A stretch of DNA of 64,000 nt from an uncultured Eubacteriaceae bacterium. Lineage in GTDB: Bacteria; Bacillota; Clostridia; Lachnospirales; CAG-274. Numbering within the stretch: the first letter of the stretch is position 1; each line of letters starts with the position of its first letter. Of this stretch, positions 10,137 through 21,081 are shown in pieces. The translations under genes and the position numbers were made by a program. Where the stretch lies: contig CAMTZM010000001.1 of assembly GCA_947086655.1 (NCBI GenBank), positions 62,001 to 126,000 of the forward strand. Reading direction: 5' to 3'. The notes under the pieces were generated by a model. It had not been told where the DNA came from and searched no databases. It was given only the letters and a program-made list of their open reading frames with translations.

Positions 10137-13100
10137 ATGGCGCAAATCAGGAGAATATTTGTAGAAAAGAAAAAAGGATATGATATAGAAGCCAAACATT
10201 TATATGAGGATATAAGGGAAAATTTAGGCATATCGAATTTAGAGGGCATAAGAATTTTAAACAGATATGATATAGAGAATATTTCAGACGAGTTTTATGA
10301 AATGTCTAAAAAGACAATTTTTTCTGAACCACCAGTAGATTCTATTTATGAAGAAAATTTTGTTTTAAAAGACAAAGAGACTGTATTTGCCATGGAATAT
10401 CTTCCGGGACAGTATGACCAAAGGGCAGATTCGGCTATGCAGTGCATACAGATTGTAACCGGCAGGCATATGTCTCAGATTGCCGTAGCGAAAGTTTTTG
10501 TTTTAAAAGGCAATTTGTCCGAGGAAGATATAGAAACTATTAAAAAGTACTGTGTCAACCCGGTAGATTCAAAAATAGCGAATATGGACAAGCCGGAAAG
10601 TCTTGAAATGGAATTGTCTATACCTGAAAATGTGGATATTTTAAATGGATTTATAGATAAAACAGATATAGAAATTAAAAATATGAGACAGGAATTTGAA
10701 TTGGCAATGAGTGATGATGATTTGATTTTCTGCCGTGATTATTTTAAGGAAACTGAAAAAAGAAATCCGACGGTTACTGAAATAAGAGTTATTGATACAT
10801 ATTGGTCTGACCACTGCCGTCATACGACGTTTTCAACCAATATAAATAAAGTTGATTTTGAGGATGGATATTATAAGGCAGTTATAGAAGATGCGTATAA
10901 TATGTATTTAGATAACAGAAAAGTGTTATATGCTGGAAAAGATAAAAAAATATGTCTTATGGATATAGCTGTTATAGGTATGAAAGCTCTTAAAGCGTCA
11001 GGAGAACTTGATAATCTTGATGAGTCGGAAGAAATAAACGCATGCAGTATAGTCGTTCCGGTTGATGTTGACGGAAAAGATGAACAGTGGCTTATTATGT
11101 TTAAAAATGAGACACATAATCACCCTACTGAAATAGAGCCTTTTGGAGGTGCTGCAACATGTCTTGGAGGAGCTATAAGAGACCCTCTTTCGGGAAGAGC
11201 ATATGTTTATCAGGCAATGAGAGTTACTGGAAGCGGAAATCCAAATGTTCCTGTTAATGAAACACTTTTAGGAAAACTTCCTCAAAGAAAAATTACAGTT
11301 TCTGCTGCTCATGGATACAGCGCTTATGGAAATCAAATAGGACTTGCAACAGGACATGTAAGTGAAATTTATGACGAAGGTTATGTTGCTAAACGTATGG
11401 AGATTGGTGCAGTTGTAGGAGCGGCTAAAAAAAGCAATGTTATAAGAAAAGAACCTCAAAAAGGCGATATTGTAGTACTTGTAGGAGGAAGGACGGGACG
11501 TGACGGCTGCGGCGGTGCTACTGGTTCATCTAAAGAGCATACGGAAGAATCTATTTTAACATGCGGCGCTGAAGTTCAAAAAGGAAATGCTCCTACGGAG
11601 AGAAAGTTACAAAGGCTTTTTAGAAATCCTAATGTAAGTCTTATGATTAAAAGATGTAATGATTTTGGAGCCGGCGGAGTATCTGTTGCTATTGGTGAAC
11701 TTGCAAGAGGGCTTGAAATTGAGCTTGATAAAGTTCCTAAAAAATATGAAGGTCTTGACGGAACGGAACTTGCTATATCGGAATCACAAGAAAGAATGGC
11801 GGTTGTTATTGATAAAAATGATGTAGATGATTTTATAAAATATTCTTCTGAAGAAAATCTTGAGGCAACGGCTGTTGCTGTAATTACAGACGATGACAGA
11901 TTGAAAATGCTTTGGAATGGGAAAAATATAGTTAATATATCAAGAAAATTTCTTGATACAAACGGAGCAATACAAAATACTGATGTATTTATTAAAATGC
12001 CTGAAAAAAAGAAATTTGAAACAGAAAATACAATAGATTTAAAACAAAAGTTTATTGAAAATCTTAAACAGCTTAATGTAGCATGTCAAAAGGGATTAGT
12101 TGAAAGATTTGATTCAACAATAGGAGCAGGTACTGTTTTAATGCCTTTTGGAGGGAAATATCAGCTTACACCTTCAGAGGCTATGGCGGCTAAAGTTCCG
12201 GTACTTGAAGGAGAAACTAATACAGCTACAATAATGGCATATGGATATAATCCAGAAGTTTCTAAATGGAGTCCTTTTCACGGAGCTATATATGCGGTTG
12301 TTGAATCTATATCAAAAGTAGTTGCTGCCGGAGGAGATTATGAAAAAGTCAGATTGACATTTCAGGAGTATTTTGAGAGACTGGGAAATGACCCGGAAAA
12401 GTGGGGACATCCTATGAGTGCGCTTTTAGGAGGTTTTTATGCCCAAATGAAACTTAAAATTGCAGCCATAGGCGGAAAGGACAGCATGAGCGGTACTTTT
12501 AAAGATATGAATGTTCCTCCGACACTTGTTTCATTTGCTATTGCTCCGGCAAAAACATATGATATAATATCATCAGAATTTAAACATACAAATAGTTTTA
12601 TTGTAAAGGTTAAAACTGAATATGATGAAAACGACCTTCCAGATTTTGATAAACTTGTTGATAATTACAAAAAAATAAATAATCTTATAAAAGATAAGAA
12701 AATTATTTCCGCATATACCATAGGAGTTGGAGGAGTTGCAGCAGCAGCAGCCAAAATGTGTTTTGGAAATAAAATAGGATTTAAACTTGAAACAGAAGAA
12801 CTTTTTGATTATTCATATGGTTCGTTTATATTTGAAGTAAATGAAAGTGAAAGTGAAATAGCAGCTTTATTTGAGAATACTTGCTATGAGATTATAGGAA
12901 AAACTAATGAAAGTAAAAATATTGAGGTTGGAAACAGTGTTTTATCAATTGATGAGGCGCTTAAAGCATGGATGAAACCTCTTGAAAATATATTCCCTAC
13001 AAACTTTTATAAAGAAGTAAATAAAGCTGATATAAACGTACCTATATATGAAATGAGTGAAAAAACAACAGAAGGAATAAATATTGCGCATCCGAGGGTT

Positions 13101-13886
13101 TTTATACCTGTTTTTCCGGGAACAAACTGCGAATACGATACAAAAAGAGCGTTTGAAAAAGCCGGAGCAGTTGCAGAGACACTTGTAATTTGTAATTTAA
13201 AAGAAAAGTGGCTTGAGGAATCAATTGACAAAATGGTAAAAATGATTAATAATTCTCAAATTGTTATGATTCCGGGAGGATTTAGCGCTGGAGACGAGCC
13301 AGACGGCTCAGGAAAATTTATAGCTGCTGTATTTAGAAATCCACGGGTAAAAGAAGCGGTTATGAATTTGCTTAAAAAAAGAGACGGACTTATGCTTGGC
13401 ATATGTAACGGTTTTCAGGCACTTATAAAGCTTGGATTAGTTCCTTACGGAGAAATTAGAGATATAGATGATAATAGTCCTACTCTTACTTTTAATACGA
13501 TAGGAAGACATATATCATGTTTTGCTGATACTAAAATTATTTCAAATAAGTCTCCATGGCTTTGGAATGTTAAAGCCGGTGATGTTTATAAAGTTGCGTT
13601 GTCCCATGGAGAAGGACGTTTTGCTGCTAATGAGGAAGTTTTAAAAACGCTTATTGAAAATAATCAAATAGCAACACAATATGTAGACGAGTTTAAAAAT
13701 GCATCTTATGATATTAGATATAATCCAAATGGCTCTGTATACGCTATTGAGGGTATAACAAGCCCGGACGGAAGGGTTTTTGGAAAAATGGGACATTCTG
13801 AAAGAATAGGAAACGGACTTTATAAAAATATTGAAGGCGAAAAAGACCAACAGATTTTTATTTCAGGAGTTAAGTATTTTATGTAG
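10137..13886 (+). CDS. purL: Phosphoribosylformylglycinamidine synthase, fused single-chain PurL
   Basis: 1249-residue FGAM synthase catalysing the fourth step of purine synthesis, with glutaminase and synthase in one chain as in Clostridia and proteobacteria. The synthase part contains SDHCRHTTF (about 220), FKNETHNHPTEIEPFGGAAT (about 320) and GGKDSMSGTF. The C-terminal class I glutamine amidotransferase domain shows IPGGFSAGD, the nucleophile in LGICNGFQ and ALSHGEGRF. The start follows a GGAGAGG ribosome site. No other pur gene is adjacent. Confidence 0.96.
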   Translation: MAQIRRIFVEKKKGYDIEAKHLYEDIRENLGISNLEGIRILNRYDIENISDEFYEMSKKTIFSEPPVDSIYEENFVLKDKETVFAMEYLPGQYDQRADSAMQCIQIVTGRHMSQIAVAKVFVLKGNLSEEDIETIKKYCVNPVDSKIANMDKPESLEMELSIPENVDILNGFIDKTDIEIKNMRQEFELAMSDDDLIFCRDYFKETEKRNPTVTEIRVIDTYWSDHCRHTTFSTNINKVDFEDGYYKAVIEDAYNMYLDNRKVLYAGKDKKICLMDIAVIGMKALKASGELDNLDESEEINACSIVVPVDVDGKDEQWLIMFKNETHNHPTEIEPFGGAATCLGGAIRDPLSGRAYVYQAMRVTGSGNPNVPVNETLLGKLPQRKITVSAAHGYSAYGNQIGLATGHVSEIYDEGYVAKRMEIGAVVGAAKKSNVIRKEPQKGDIVVLVGGRTGRDGCGGATGSSKEHTEESILTCGAEVQKGNAPTERKLQRLFRNPNVSLMIKRCNDFGAGGVSVAIGELARGLEIELDKVPKKYEGLDGTELAISESQERMAVVIDKNDVDDFIKYSSEENLEATAVAVITDDDRLKMLWNGKNIVNISRKFLDTNGAIQNTDVFIKMPEKKKFETENTIDLKQKFIENLKQLNVACQKGLVERFDSTIGAGTVLMPFGGKYQLTPSEAMAAKVPVLEGETNTATIMAYGYNPEVSKWSPFHGAIYAVVESISKVVAAGGDYEKVRLTFQEYFERLGNDPEKWGHPMSALLGGFYAQMKLKIAAIGGKDSMSGTFKDMNVPPTLVSFAIAPAKTYDIISSEFKHTNSFIVKVKTEYDENDLPDFDKLVDNYKKINNLIKDKKIISAYTIGVGGVAAAAAKMCFGNKIGFKLETEELFDYSYGSFIFEVNESESEIAALFENTCYEIIGKTNESKNIEVGNSVLSIDEALKAWMKPLENIFPTNFYKEVNKADINVPIYEMSEKTTEGINIAHPRVFIPVFPGTNCEYDTKRAFEKAGAVAETLVICNLKEKWLEESIDKMVKMINNSQIVMIPGGFSAGDEPDGSGKFIAAVFRNPRVKEAVMNLLKKRDGLMLGICNGFQALIKLGLVPYGEIRDIDDNSPTLTFNTIGRHISCFADTKIISNKSPWLWNVKAGDVYKVALSHGEGRFAANEEVLKTLIENNQIATQYVDEFKNASYDIRYNPNGSVYAIEGITSPDGRVFGKMGHSERIGNGLYKNIEGEKDQQIFISGVKYFM

Positions 13887-13898
13887 GAGGATTTCATT

Positions 13899-13991
13899 AT
13901 GAAATATGTAAGTATTGCTTTAAGCGGGGCAGCCGTGTTTTTAGGTTTAGCTGCTCTTATACTCTCTGTAATATGCGTTGTTAAAAGATAG
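13899..13991 (+). CDS. 30-aa single-helix membrane peptide
   Basis: A 30-codon ORF 12 bp after purL, with a strong TAGGAGG ribosome site overlapping the purL stop. After MKYVSIAL it is almost wholly hydrophobic (AAVFLGLAALILSVICVV) and ends KR, giving one predicted membrane helix. No family recognised. The tight coupling to purL and the good ribosome site support translation. Function unknown. Confidence 0.55.
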   Translation: MKYVSIALSGAAVFLGLAALILSVICVVKR

Positions 13992-14026
13992 TAAAATAAA
14001 AAATTCTATTTTTTGTTAAAAAAATG

Positions 14027-14094
14027 TTTAATTATAACTATTTTTGTGTTATACTATATTTGTCAGGCAAGCTTGTTGTTTTTGCCTAAGCTTA
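14027..14094 (+). promoter_or_regulatory. gap promoter and leader hairpin
   Basis: TTTAAT at 14027 and TATACT at 14050-14055 with 17-bp spacing, then a leader with inverted AGGCAA/TTGCCT (about 14065-14088). TAGGAGG follows before the gap ATG. The -35 box is weak. The hairpin may stabilise the mRNA. Confidence 0.5.
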
Positions 14095-14113
14095 AATATT
14101 TTTTGTTATATAG

Positions 14114-15133
<1,020 letters not shown>

Positions 15134-15150
15134 TTAGATATATAAAAAAG

Positions 15151-15187
15151 ATTAGGTGCTTTTAATTTAAGTGCCTAATTTTTTTTT
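15151..15187 (+). terminator. Intrinsic terminator of gap
   Basis: 11-bp stem ATTAGGTGCTT / AAGTGCCTAAT (two G-U pairs in RNA) closing a short loop and followed by a run of Ts. Confidence 0.85.
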
Positions 15188-15215
15188 GAGTATATATAAT
15201 TTGTTGTGGTATAAT
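15186..15215 (+). promoter_or_regulatory. sigma-A-type promoter of trxB
   Basis: TTGAGT at 15186-15191 and TATAAT at 15210-15215, 18-bp spacing, starting at the edge of the gap terminator and about 50 bp before trxB. Confidence 0.6.
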
Positions 15216-15265
15216 ATTTTAATAAGTATTTTTTAAAATAATAAAACAAAGGTGGTATTCTTCTT

Positions 15266-16180
15266 ATGTATGATTTAGTTATAATCGGAGGCGGTCCTGC
15301 CGGTCTTTCAGCAAGTGTTTATGCAAAAAGGGCTATGCTTAATACTGTTGTAATTGAAAAACAGCCAATAAACGGCGGACAGGTACTTAATACTTATGAA
15401 GTTGACAATTATTTGGGAATACCTGACATTGATGGTTTTAATCTCGCTAAGAAATTTAAAGAACATGCTGAAAAATTGGGGGCTGAATTTTTAAAAGGAG
15501 AGGTTAAGGAAATAATAGATAAGAATGATTTTAAAGAGGTGATTTTGAAAAATGACGATAAAATTGATACGAAGGCTGTTATAGTGGCAACGGGAACTTT
15601 TTATAGAAAATTAAATATTGACGGTGAGAAAAGATTAAGAGGAATGGGAGTTTCTTACTGTGCCACATGCGACGGCTCTTTTTTTAGAAATAAAATAACG
15701 GCTGTTGTAGGAGGCGGAGACGTAGCCCTTGAAGACGCTGTATTTTTATCAAGAATGTGTGAAAAGGTATATATTATTCATAGGAGAGACAAATTTAGAG
15801 GAACTAAAATATTAAGGGAAAAAGTTGAGAGTATTAAAAACATAGAAATATTATATAATACTGTTACCGAAGAAATAAAAGGAGAAAATGAAGTTGAAGG
15901 ACTTTTATTAAAGAATGTTAATACAGGAAAAACTTTTGATATATCTGTAAACGGAGTTTTTATAGCAATTGGTACAATACCAGATACAGGATTTTTAAAA
16001 GGTTTAATTGAACTTGACGATAATGGATACGTTATTGCTGAAGAAGACGGAATTACAAGCAGAGAGGGTATTTTTGCTGCCGGTGATATAAGGCTTAAAG
16101 CTTTAAGGCAAATTATAACGGCGGCTTCTGATGGGGCAAACTGTGTATATTCGGCAGAAAAATATATAGAAAAAATTTAA
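15266..16180 (+). CDS. trxB: Thioredoxin reductase
   Basis: 304-residue flavoprotein. FAD-binding GGGPAGLSA is at about residue 9, the redox-active disulfide CATC is at about residue 133, the second nucleotide-binding GGGDVALEDA follows, and FAAGDIR is C-terminal. Full-length TrxB family. In Clostridia some members use ferredoxin rather than NADPH; the sequence alone does not settle this. Lies alone between its own promoter and a strong inverted repeat. Confidence 0.92.
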   Translation: MYDLVIIGGGPAGLSASVYAKRAMLNTVVIEKQPINGGQVLNTYEVDNYLGIPDIDGFNLAKKFKEHAEKLGAEFLKGEVKEIIDKNDFKEVILKNDDKIDTKAVIVATGTFYRKLNIDGEKRLRGMGVSYCATCDGSFFRNKITAVVGGGDVALEDAVFLSRMCEKVYIIHRRDKFRGTKILREKVESIKNIEILYNTVTEEIKGENEVEGLLLKNVNTGKTFDISVNGVFIAIGTIPDTGFLKGLIELDDNGYVIAEEDGITSREGIFAAGDIRLKALRQIITAASDGANCVYSAEKYIEKI

Positions 16181-16200
16181 GATATTATATAAAAAAACAT

Positions 16201-16247
16201 AGACTGTCTTAAATATAAGTAAAATAAGAGAAATTTTAAGACAGTCT
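16201..16247. repeat. Perfect 13-bp inverted repeat after trxB
   Basis: AGACTGTCTTAAA and TTTAAGACAGTCT around a 21-nt loop. There is no T-run on the plus strand, so it is a weak intrinsic terminator at best. It could protect the trxB mRNA 3' end or serve as an operator for the downstream MATE gene. Confidence 0.6.
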
Positions 16248-16354
16248 GTAAAGTATATATTATAAATACTGTTTTATATGTATAAAAAAATTATGAAAAA
16301 CAAAATTTTTATATAATGTTAAGACTACTCGAATTTTTGAAAAGAGGTTTTATA

Positions 16355-17677
16355 ATGATTACAAATATGACAGAAGGGTCTCCGGCAAAAATTTTATGGA
16401 AATTTTCTCTTCCAATGCTGTTAAGTGTTATTTTTCAGCAGTTTTATAGCATTATGGACAGTATTATTGCTGGAAAATATATTAGTTCTTCAGCTTTGGC
16501 GGCGGTAGGCGCTTCATATCCTATTACAATGATTTTTATTGCCGTAGCCACAGGATTTAGTATAGGAACGTCGGTTATAGTGTCTAATTTATTTGGAGGG
16601 CAGAAAAACCGTGAAGTAAGAACAGCTATAAATACAGCAATAATTTCTCAAATAGTTTTAGGAGTGGTTTTAAGTATATGCGGTTTTTTATTTTATAATA
16701 TTATGATGCGTATGTTGAATACTCCTGAAAATATTTTCTATGATGCAGGTTTGTACCTTAAAATATACATAGCCGGACTTGTTTTTCTTTTTTTGTATAA
16801 TAGCTGCAACGCTATATTTACGGCGTTAGGAGATTCAAGAACGCCTTTGTATTTTCTTATTATTTCATCCATAGGAAATGTAATATTAGATATTGTTTTT
16901 GTTAAAAGTTTTGATTTTGGAATTGCCGGTATTGCATGGGCAACTTTTATTGCTCAGGGATTATCTTCTGTTTTCGCATCTTTTACTTTGTTAAAAAGAA
17001 TAAAGGTAATAAAATATGAAGGCAAACATGACGTTTTTTCGTTTAAAATGCTTAAAAGAATAAGCAGAATAGCAATTCCAAGCGTTTTGCAGCAAAGTTT
17101 TATTTCTATTGGCACTTTGCTTATACAAAGTAAAATAAATAGTTTTGGAGAAAATGTTATAGCCGGATATTCAGCGGCAGTAAAACTTAATAATTTTGCT
17201 ATTACATGTTTTTCTACTTTATCTAATGGAATATCAAGTTTTATAGCTCAAAATTTAGGAGCCGGCAAATTAGAAAGAGTAAAAAAAGGTGTTAAAATAG
17301 CAAATTTTATGATGATAGGAGTAGCTGTTCCAATTATTGCTGTGTTTTTTATATTTGGACGTCAAATTACAGGCATTTTTATTGATGAAATTAATGAGGA
17401 GGTTCTTAATACAGGAGAAAATTTTTTGAAAATTGTTTCTCCGTTTTATCTTGCTGTTTCATTTAAAATTGTTACAGACGGAGCTTTAAGAGGAGCAGGG
17501 GTAATGCTTGCCTTTACAATTTCAACTTTGTCAGATTATATTGTACGTGTTGCTTTAGCTTATATACTACCGTATTATTTTGGTGAAAACGGTGTTTGGA
17601 TAGCATGGTCTGTAAGTTGGGTTGTAGGCGCTTTAGTATCATATTGTTTTTATTTAAAGGGGAGTTTAAAAAATTAG
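16355..17677 (+). CDS. MATE-family multidrug/Na+ antiporter
   Basis: 440-residue MATE exporter with about 12 hydrophobic helices in two similar halves (FSLPMLLSVIFQQFYSIMDS and the second-half SRIAIPSVLQQSFISIGTL). Start set at ATG 16355, since AGAGG lies 8 nt upstream; the ORF is open 13 codons earlier without a ribosome site. Substrate cannot be inferred. No regulator is adjacent. Confidence 0.9.
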   Translation: MITNMTEGSPAKILWKFSLPMLLSVIFQQFYSIMDSIIAGKYISSSALAAVGASYPITMIFIAVATGFSIGTSVIVSNLFGGQKNREVRTAINTAIISQIVLGVVLSICGFLFYNIMMRMLNTPENIFYDAGLYLKIYIAGLVFLFLYNSCNAIFTALGDSRTPLYFLIISSIGNVILDIVFVKSFDFGIAGIAWATFIAQGLSSVFASFTLLKRIKVIKYEGKHDVFSFKMLKRISRIAIPSVLQQSFISIGTLLIQSKINSFGENVIAGYSAAVKLNNFAITCFSTLSNGISSFIAQNLGAGKLERVKKGVKIANFMMIGVAVPIIAVFFIFGRQITGIFIDEINEEVLNTGENFLKIVSPFYLAVSFKIVTDGALRGAGVMLAFTISTLSDYIVRVALAYILPYYFGENGVWIAWSVSWVVGALVSYCFYLKGSLKN

Positions 17678-17745
17678 AAAAACGAAAAATTCAAAATGGA
17701 AGTTTACAAAATAAAATTAATTTTATAATAAATTATTAGCTTTTC

Positions 17746-17774
17746 TTGCAAGTAATTGGAAAGTGTTGTATACT
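17746..17774 (+). promoter_or_regulatory. sigma-A-type promoter of glgB
   Basis: TTGCAA at 17746-17751 and TATACT at 17769-17774 with 17-bp spacing, about 75 bp before glgB. Confidence 0.6.
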
Positions 17775-17849
17775 TAAATTGTACAAGTGAGGAAATTCTG
17801 ATTTGATAATGGCAAAAATAATCAGTGTTTCTTTATATAAAGAGAAGGG

Positions 17850-20072
17850 ATGTGTTTATCTGTGTTTACAACTGCGGATATATCAGAATTACACAAAATT
17901 TTAAAGGCTCAGCACGGTGATCCTCATCATATTTTGGGATTGCATGAAATGAAAGACGAAAATGGAAAAGATTTTCTTGCGCTTAGAGTTTTTATACCTC
18001 AGGCAAAAAATATTACGGCTGTTGATGCAAAAGACGTTAGTAAAAAATATGAACTTAAAAGAGTACATGCAGATGGATTTTTTGAGACTACTATTAAAGA
18101 TAGAGATAAATGGTTTAGATATTATCTTGAAATAGAGGATTATGAGGAAAATAAATGGTCGGCATATGACCCTTATTCGTTTACACCTACTCTTACTGAT
18201 TTAGACGTTTATTTATTTAATCAGGGTACTCACTATGAGATTTTTGAAAAGTTAGGAGCTCATTTAAGAAATGTTGACGGAATAAGCGGAGTTTCTTTTG
18301 CCGTATGGGCACCTAATGCCGTAAGGGTAAGCGTTATAGGAGATTTTAATGCGTGGGACGGAAGAAGAAATCCAATGAGAGTAATAAATAATTCCGGCGT
18401 TTGGGAACTTTTTGTTCCGGGACTTAAAGAATGCGACAAATACAAATTTGAAATTAAATCCGTTACAGGAGCATTATTCCAAAAATCAGACCCTTATGCA
18501 AATTTTAGTGAGTTAAGACCAAGTACATCTTCTTTAGTTTTTGATTTGAATAAATATAAATGGAAAGATGAAAAATGGGTTAAAGATAGAGACAATAATA
18601 CAGACCTTAACAGACCAATGAATATTTATGAAGTTCATTTAGGTTCATGGAAAAGAAACGAGGAAGAAGACAGATTTTTAAGCTATCTTGAACTTGCTGA
18701 CACTCTTATACCATATGTAAAGGAAATGGGGTATAATTATATAGAACTTATGCCAATAGAAGAACATCCTTTTGATGGTTCATGGGGTTATCAAGTTACG
18801 GGGTATTATGCTCCTACAAGCAGATATGGCTCGCCGGATGAATTTATGTATTTTATTGATAAATGTCATGAAAATGGTATTGGGGTTTTTCTTGACTGGG
18901 TACCGGCGCATTTTCCTAAAGATTCACATGGGCTTGCAAGATTTGACGGAACAGCACTTTATGAACATCAAGACCCTAAACAAGGCGAACACCCTGACTG
19001 GGGAACACTTATATTTAATTATGGCAGAAATGAGGTTAAAAACTTCCTTATAGCAAATGCTCTGTTCTGGATTGAAAAGTTTCATATTGACGGTTTAAGA
19101 GTTGATGCTGTTGCGTCAATGCTTTATCTTGATTATGGAAAGAAAGACGGGGAATGGATTTCAAATCAGTATGGGGGAAATGAAAACCTTGAGGCTGTTG
19201 AATTTATGAAACATATGAACTCTATTATTCATAAGAAACATCCCGGTGCTTTAATGATTGCCGAAGAATCTACTTCATGGGCAAAAGTATCAAGACCTCC
19301 TGAAGAAGACGGACTTGGATTTAGTCTTAAATGGAATATGGGATGGATGAATGATTTTCTTGAGTATGTAGCTAAAGAGCCTATTCATAGAAAATATCAT
19401 CATAATAATTTGACATTTGGAATGGTGTATGCGTATACTGAAAACTTTATACTTGTATTTTCACATGATGAAGTTGTACATGGCAAAAAGTCGATGCTTG
19501 ATAAAATGCCGGGGGATTTATGGCAGAAATTTGCTAATCTTAGAGTAGCATACGGTTTTATGTTCAGTCATCCGGGAAAGAAACTTCTGTTTATGGGCGG
19601 AGAATTTGGACAGTTTATTGAATGGAATGAGAAACAGGCTCTTGATTGGTTCTTGTTAGATTATGATACACATAAGAAAACTCAGCTTTATGTAAATGAA
19701 CTTAATCATTTATATTTGAAGGAAAAAGCTTTGTGGGCGCATGATTTTGATGATTCGGGTTTTGAGTGGATTGATTGCTGTGACGGAAACAGAAGTATAT
19801 ATTCGTTTATAAGAAAAAGCGGAGAGAAAAATGAAACTCTTGTTATAGTATGTAATTTTACTCCTGTTGTTTATAACAATTTTAGATTGGGAGTGCCTTT
19901 TGAAGGCATGTATAAAGAAATATTTAACAGCGATGAGGAAAAATACGGCGGAAGCGGTGTTGTAAACAGAGCCGAGAGACATTCTGAAAAAATTGATTGT
20001 AATTATAAACCAGACAGTATTGTTTTAGATGTTCCTCCGCTTGGAATTTCTATTTTTAAGATAATAGGATAA
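17850..20072 (+). CDS. glgB: 1,4-alpha-glucan branching enzyme
   Basis: 740-residue GlgB. It forms alpha-1,6 branches in glycogen. N-terminal repeats and a CBM48 domain precede the GH13 barrel, with the nucleophile in DGLRVDAVASM, acid/base Glu in MIAEES and Asp in FSHDEVVHGK. The start is uncertain: GAAGGG abuts ATG 17850, while an in-frame GTG at 17862 has 12-nt spacing. No glgA, glgC or glgP lies nearby, so the rest of the pathway is elsewhere. Confidence 0.93.
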   Translation: MCLSVFTTADISELHKILKAQHGDPHHILGLHEMKDENGKDFLALRVFIPQAKNITAVDAKDVSKKYELKRVHADGFFETTIKDRDKWFRYYLEIEDYEENKWSAYDPYSFTPTLTDLDVYLFNQGTHYEIFEKLGAHLRNVDGISGVSFAVWAPNAVRVSVIGDFNAWDGRRNPMRVINNSGVWELFVPGLKECDKYKFEIKSVTGALFQKSDPYANFSELRPSTSSLVFDLNKYKWKDEKWVKDRDNNTDLNRPMNIYEVHLGSWKRNEEEDRFLSYLELADTLIPYVKEMGYNYIELMPIEEHPFDGSWGYQVTGYYAPTSRYGSPDEFMYFIDKCHENGIGVFLDWVPAHFPKDSHGLARFDGTALYEHQDPKQGEHPDWGTLIFNYGRNEVKNFLIANALFWIEKFHIDGLRVDAVASMLYLDYGKKDGEWISNQYGGNENLEAVEFMKHMNSIIHKKHPGALMIAEESTSWAKVSRPPEEDGLGFSLKWNMGWMNDFLEYVAKEPIHRKYHHNNLTFGMVYAYTENFILVFSHDEVVHGKKSMLDKMPGDLWQKFANLRVAYGFMFSHPGKKLLFMGGEFGQFIEWNEKQALDWFLLDYDTHKKTQLYVNELNHLYLKEKALWAHDFDDSGFEWIDCCDGNRSIYSFIRKSGEKNETLVIVCNFTPVVYNNFRLGVPFEGMYKEIFNSDEEKYGGSGVVNRAERHSEKIDCNYKPDSIVLDVPPLGISIFKIIG

Positions 20073-20219
20073 TATATAAATATTTTAGAAATGTATGAAA
20101 TGTAAAAAAAATTTTTATGTCTACTGTGAAAATAGATTTAATATTTGCATATAATGATATTGCGGCATACACTAAATAATTTAATTAAAAAAAATTAATA
20201 TAAAATTTAAAATATGTAG

Positions 20220-20248
20220 TTGACGTCAGAGCGAAATTTGTGTATAAT
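20220..20248 (+). promoter_or_regulatory. Strong sigma-A promoter of rpsU-yqeY
   Basis: TTGACG at 20220-20225 and TATAAT at 20243-20248, 17-bp spacing, near-consensus. It precedes rpsU by about 60 bp. Confidence 0.8.
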
Positions 20249-20307
20249 TTTGTAGTGCATGTTGCATGGCATTTTATGCAAAACAGTAACTGGAGGGAGG
20301 GAAATTC

Positions 20308-20484
20308 ATGTCAGAAGTTAAGGTAAAAGAAAACGAATCTTTAGACAGTGCTCTTCGTCGTTTTAAAAGAAGCTGTGCTAAAGCCGGTATCATGGGCGAG
20401 GTTCGTAAAAGAGAGCACTATGATAAACCTAGCGTTAAGCGTAAGAAAAAATCTGAAGCTGCCAGAAAGCGTAAATTCAACTAA
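20308..20484 (+). CDS. rpsU: 30S ribosomal protein S21
   Basis: 58-codon S21, basic throughout. It starts [19 protein letters not shown] and ends in an Arg/Lys-rich tail ([14 protein letters not shown] in part). GGAGGGAGG ribosome site. The rpsU-yqeY pair is conserved in Firmicutes. Confidence 0.95.
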   Translation: MSEVKVKENESLDSALRRFKRSCAKAGIMGEVRKREHYDKPSVKRKKKSEAARKRKFN

Positions 20485-20518
20485 ATTATAGGTTAAGTTA
20501 TAAAAGGGATGATGTTTA

Positions 20519-20968
20519 ATGTCATTAAAAGAACAGCTTTTTGCTGATTTGAAGGAAGCCATGAAACAAAAAAACGGTATATTAAAAGATGCTGTTCAGA
20601 TGGTTCGAGCTGGAGTTCTTAAAATAGAGAAAGATAAAAAAATCGAGCTTGACGATGATGGTGTTATAGAGGTCATAGCAAAAGAACTTAAAAATTGTTA
20701 TGATGTGCTTCCGGATTATGAAAGAAGCGGCAGACAAGATTTAATTGACGAACTTAATAAAAAAGTAGAAATATTAAAATCTTACCTTCCCGAACAGTTA
20801 ACAGCAGATAAAATAAAAGAAATAGTGGAAGCAGTTGTTTCTGAAACAGGTGCTAAGACCATGAAAGACATGGGAAAAGTTATGGCAGCCGTTCAGGCGA
20901 AAGTTAAAGGACGTGCTGACGGTAAGGCTGTAAGTGATATTGTTAAACAATATTTACAAAATAAATAA
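20519..20968 (+). CDS. yqeY: GatB/YqeY domain protein
   Basis: 149-residue YqeY-family protein resembling the C-terminal tRNA-binding domain of GatB. Typical features are LKEQLFADLKEAMKQK at the N-terminus, LKSYLPEQL, and MKDMGKVMAAV with KGRADG near the end. The biochemical role is not established. Cotranscribed with rpsU, 34 bp apart. Confidence 0.92.
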   Translation: MSLKEQLFADLKEAMKQKNGILKDAVQMVRAGVLKIEKDKKIELDDDGVIEVIAKELKNCYDVLPDYERSGRQDLIDELNKKVEILKSYLPEQLTADKIKEIVEAVVSETGAKTMKDMGKVMAAVQAKVKGRADGKAVSDIVKQYLQNK

Positions 20969-20974
20969 CGATGT

Positions 20975-21015
20975 AAAGGCTGTTGCAAATACGCTGTTGT
21001 TGCAACAGCCTTTTT
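20975..21015 (+). terminator. Intrinsic terminator of rpsU-yqeY
   Basis: Perfect stem AAGGCTGTTGCAA / TTGCAACAGCCTT with a short loop and a T-run. Confidence 0.92.
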
Positions 21016-21081
21016 GTATATTGAAAAATTATGCATATGTGATATAATAAAAAAATATGAAATTTTTATGGAGGTGCAGCA

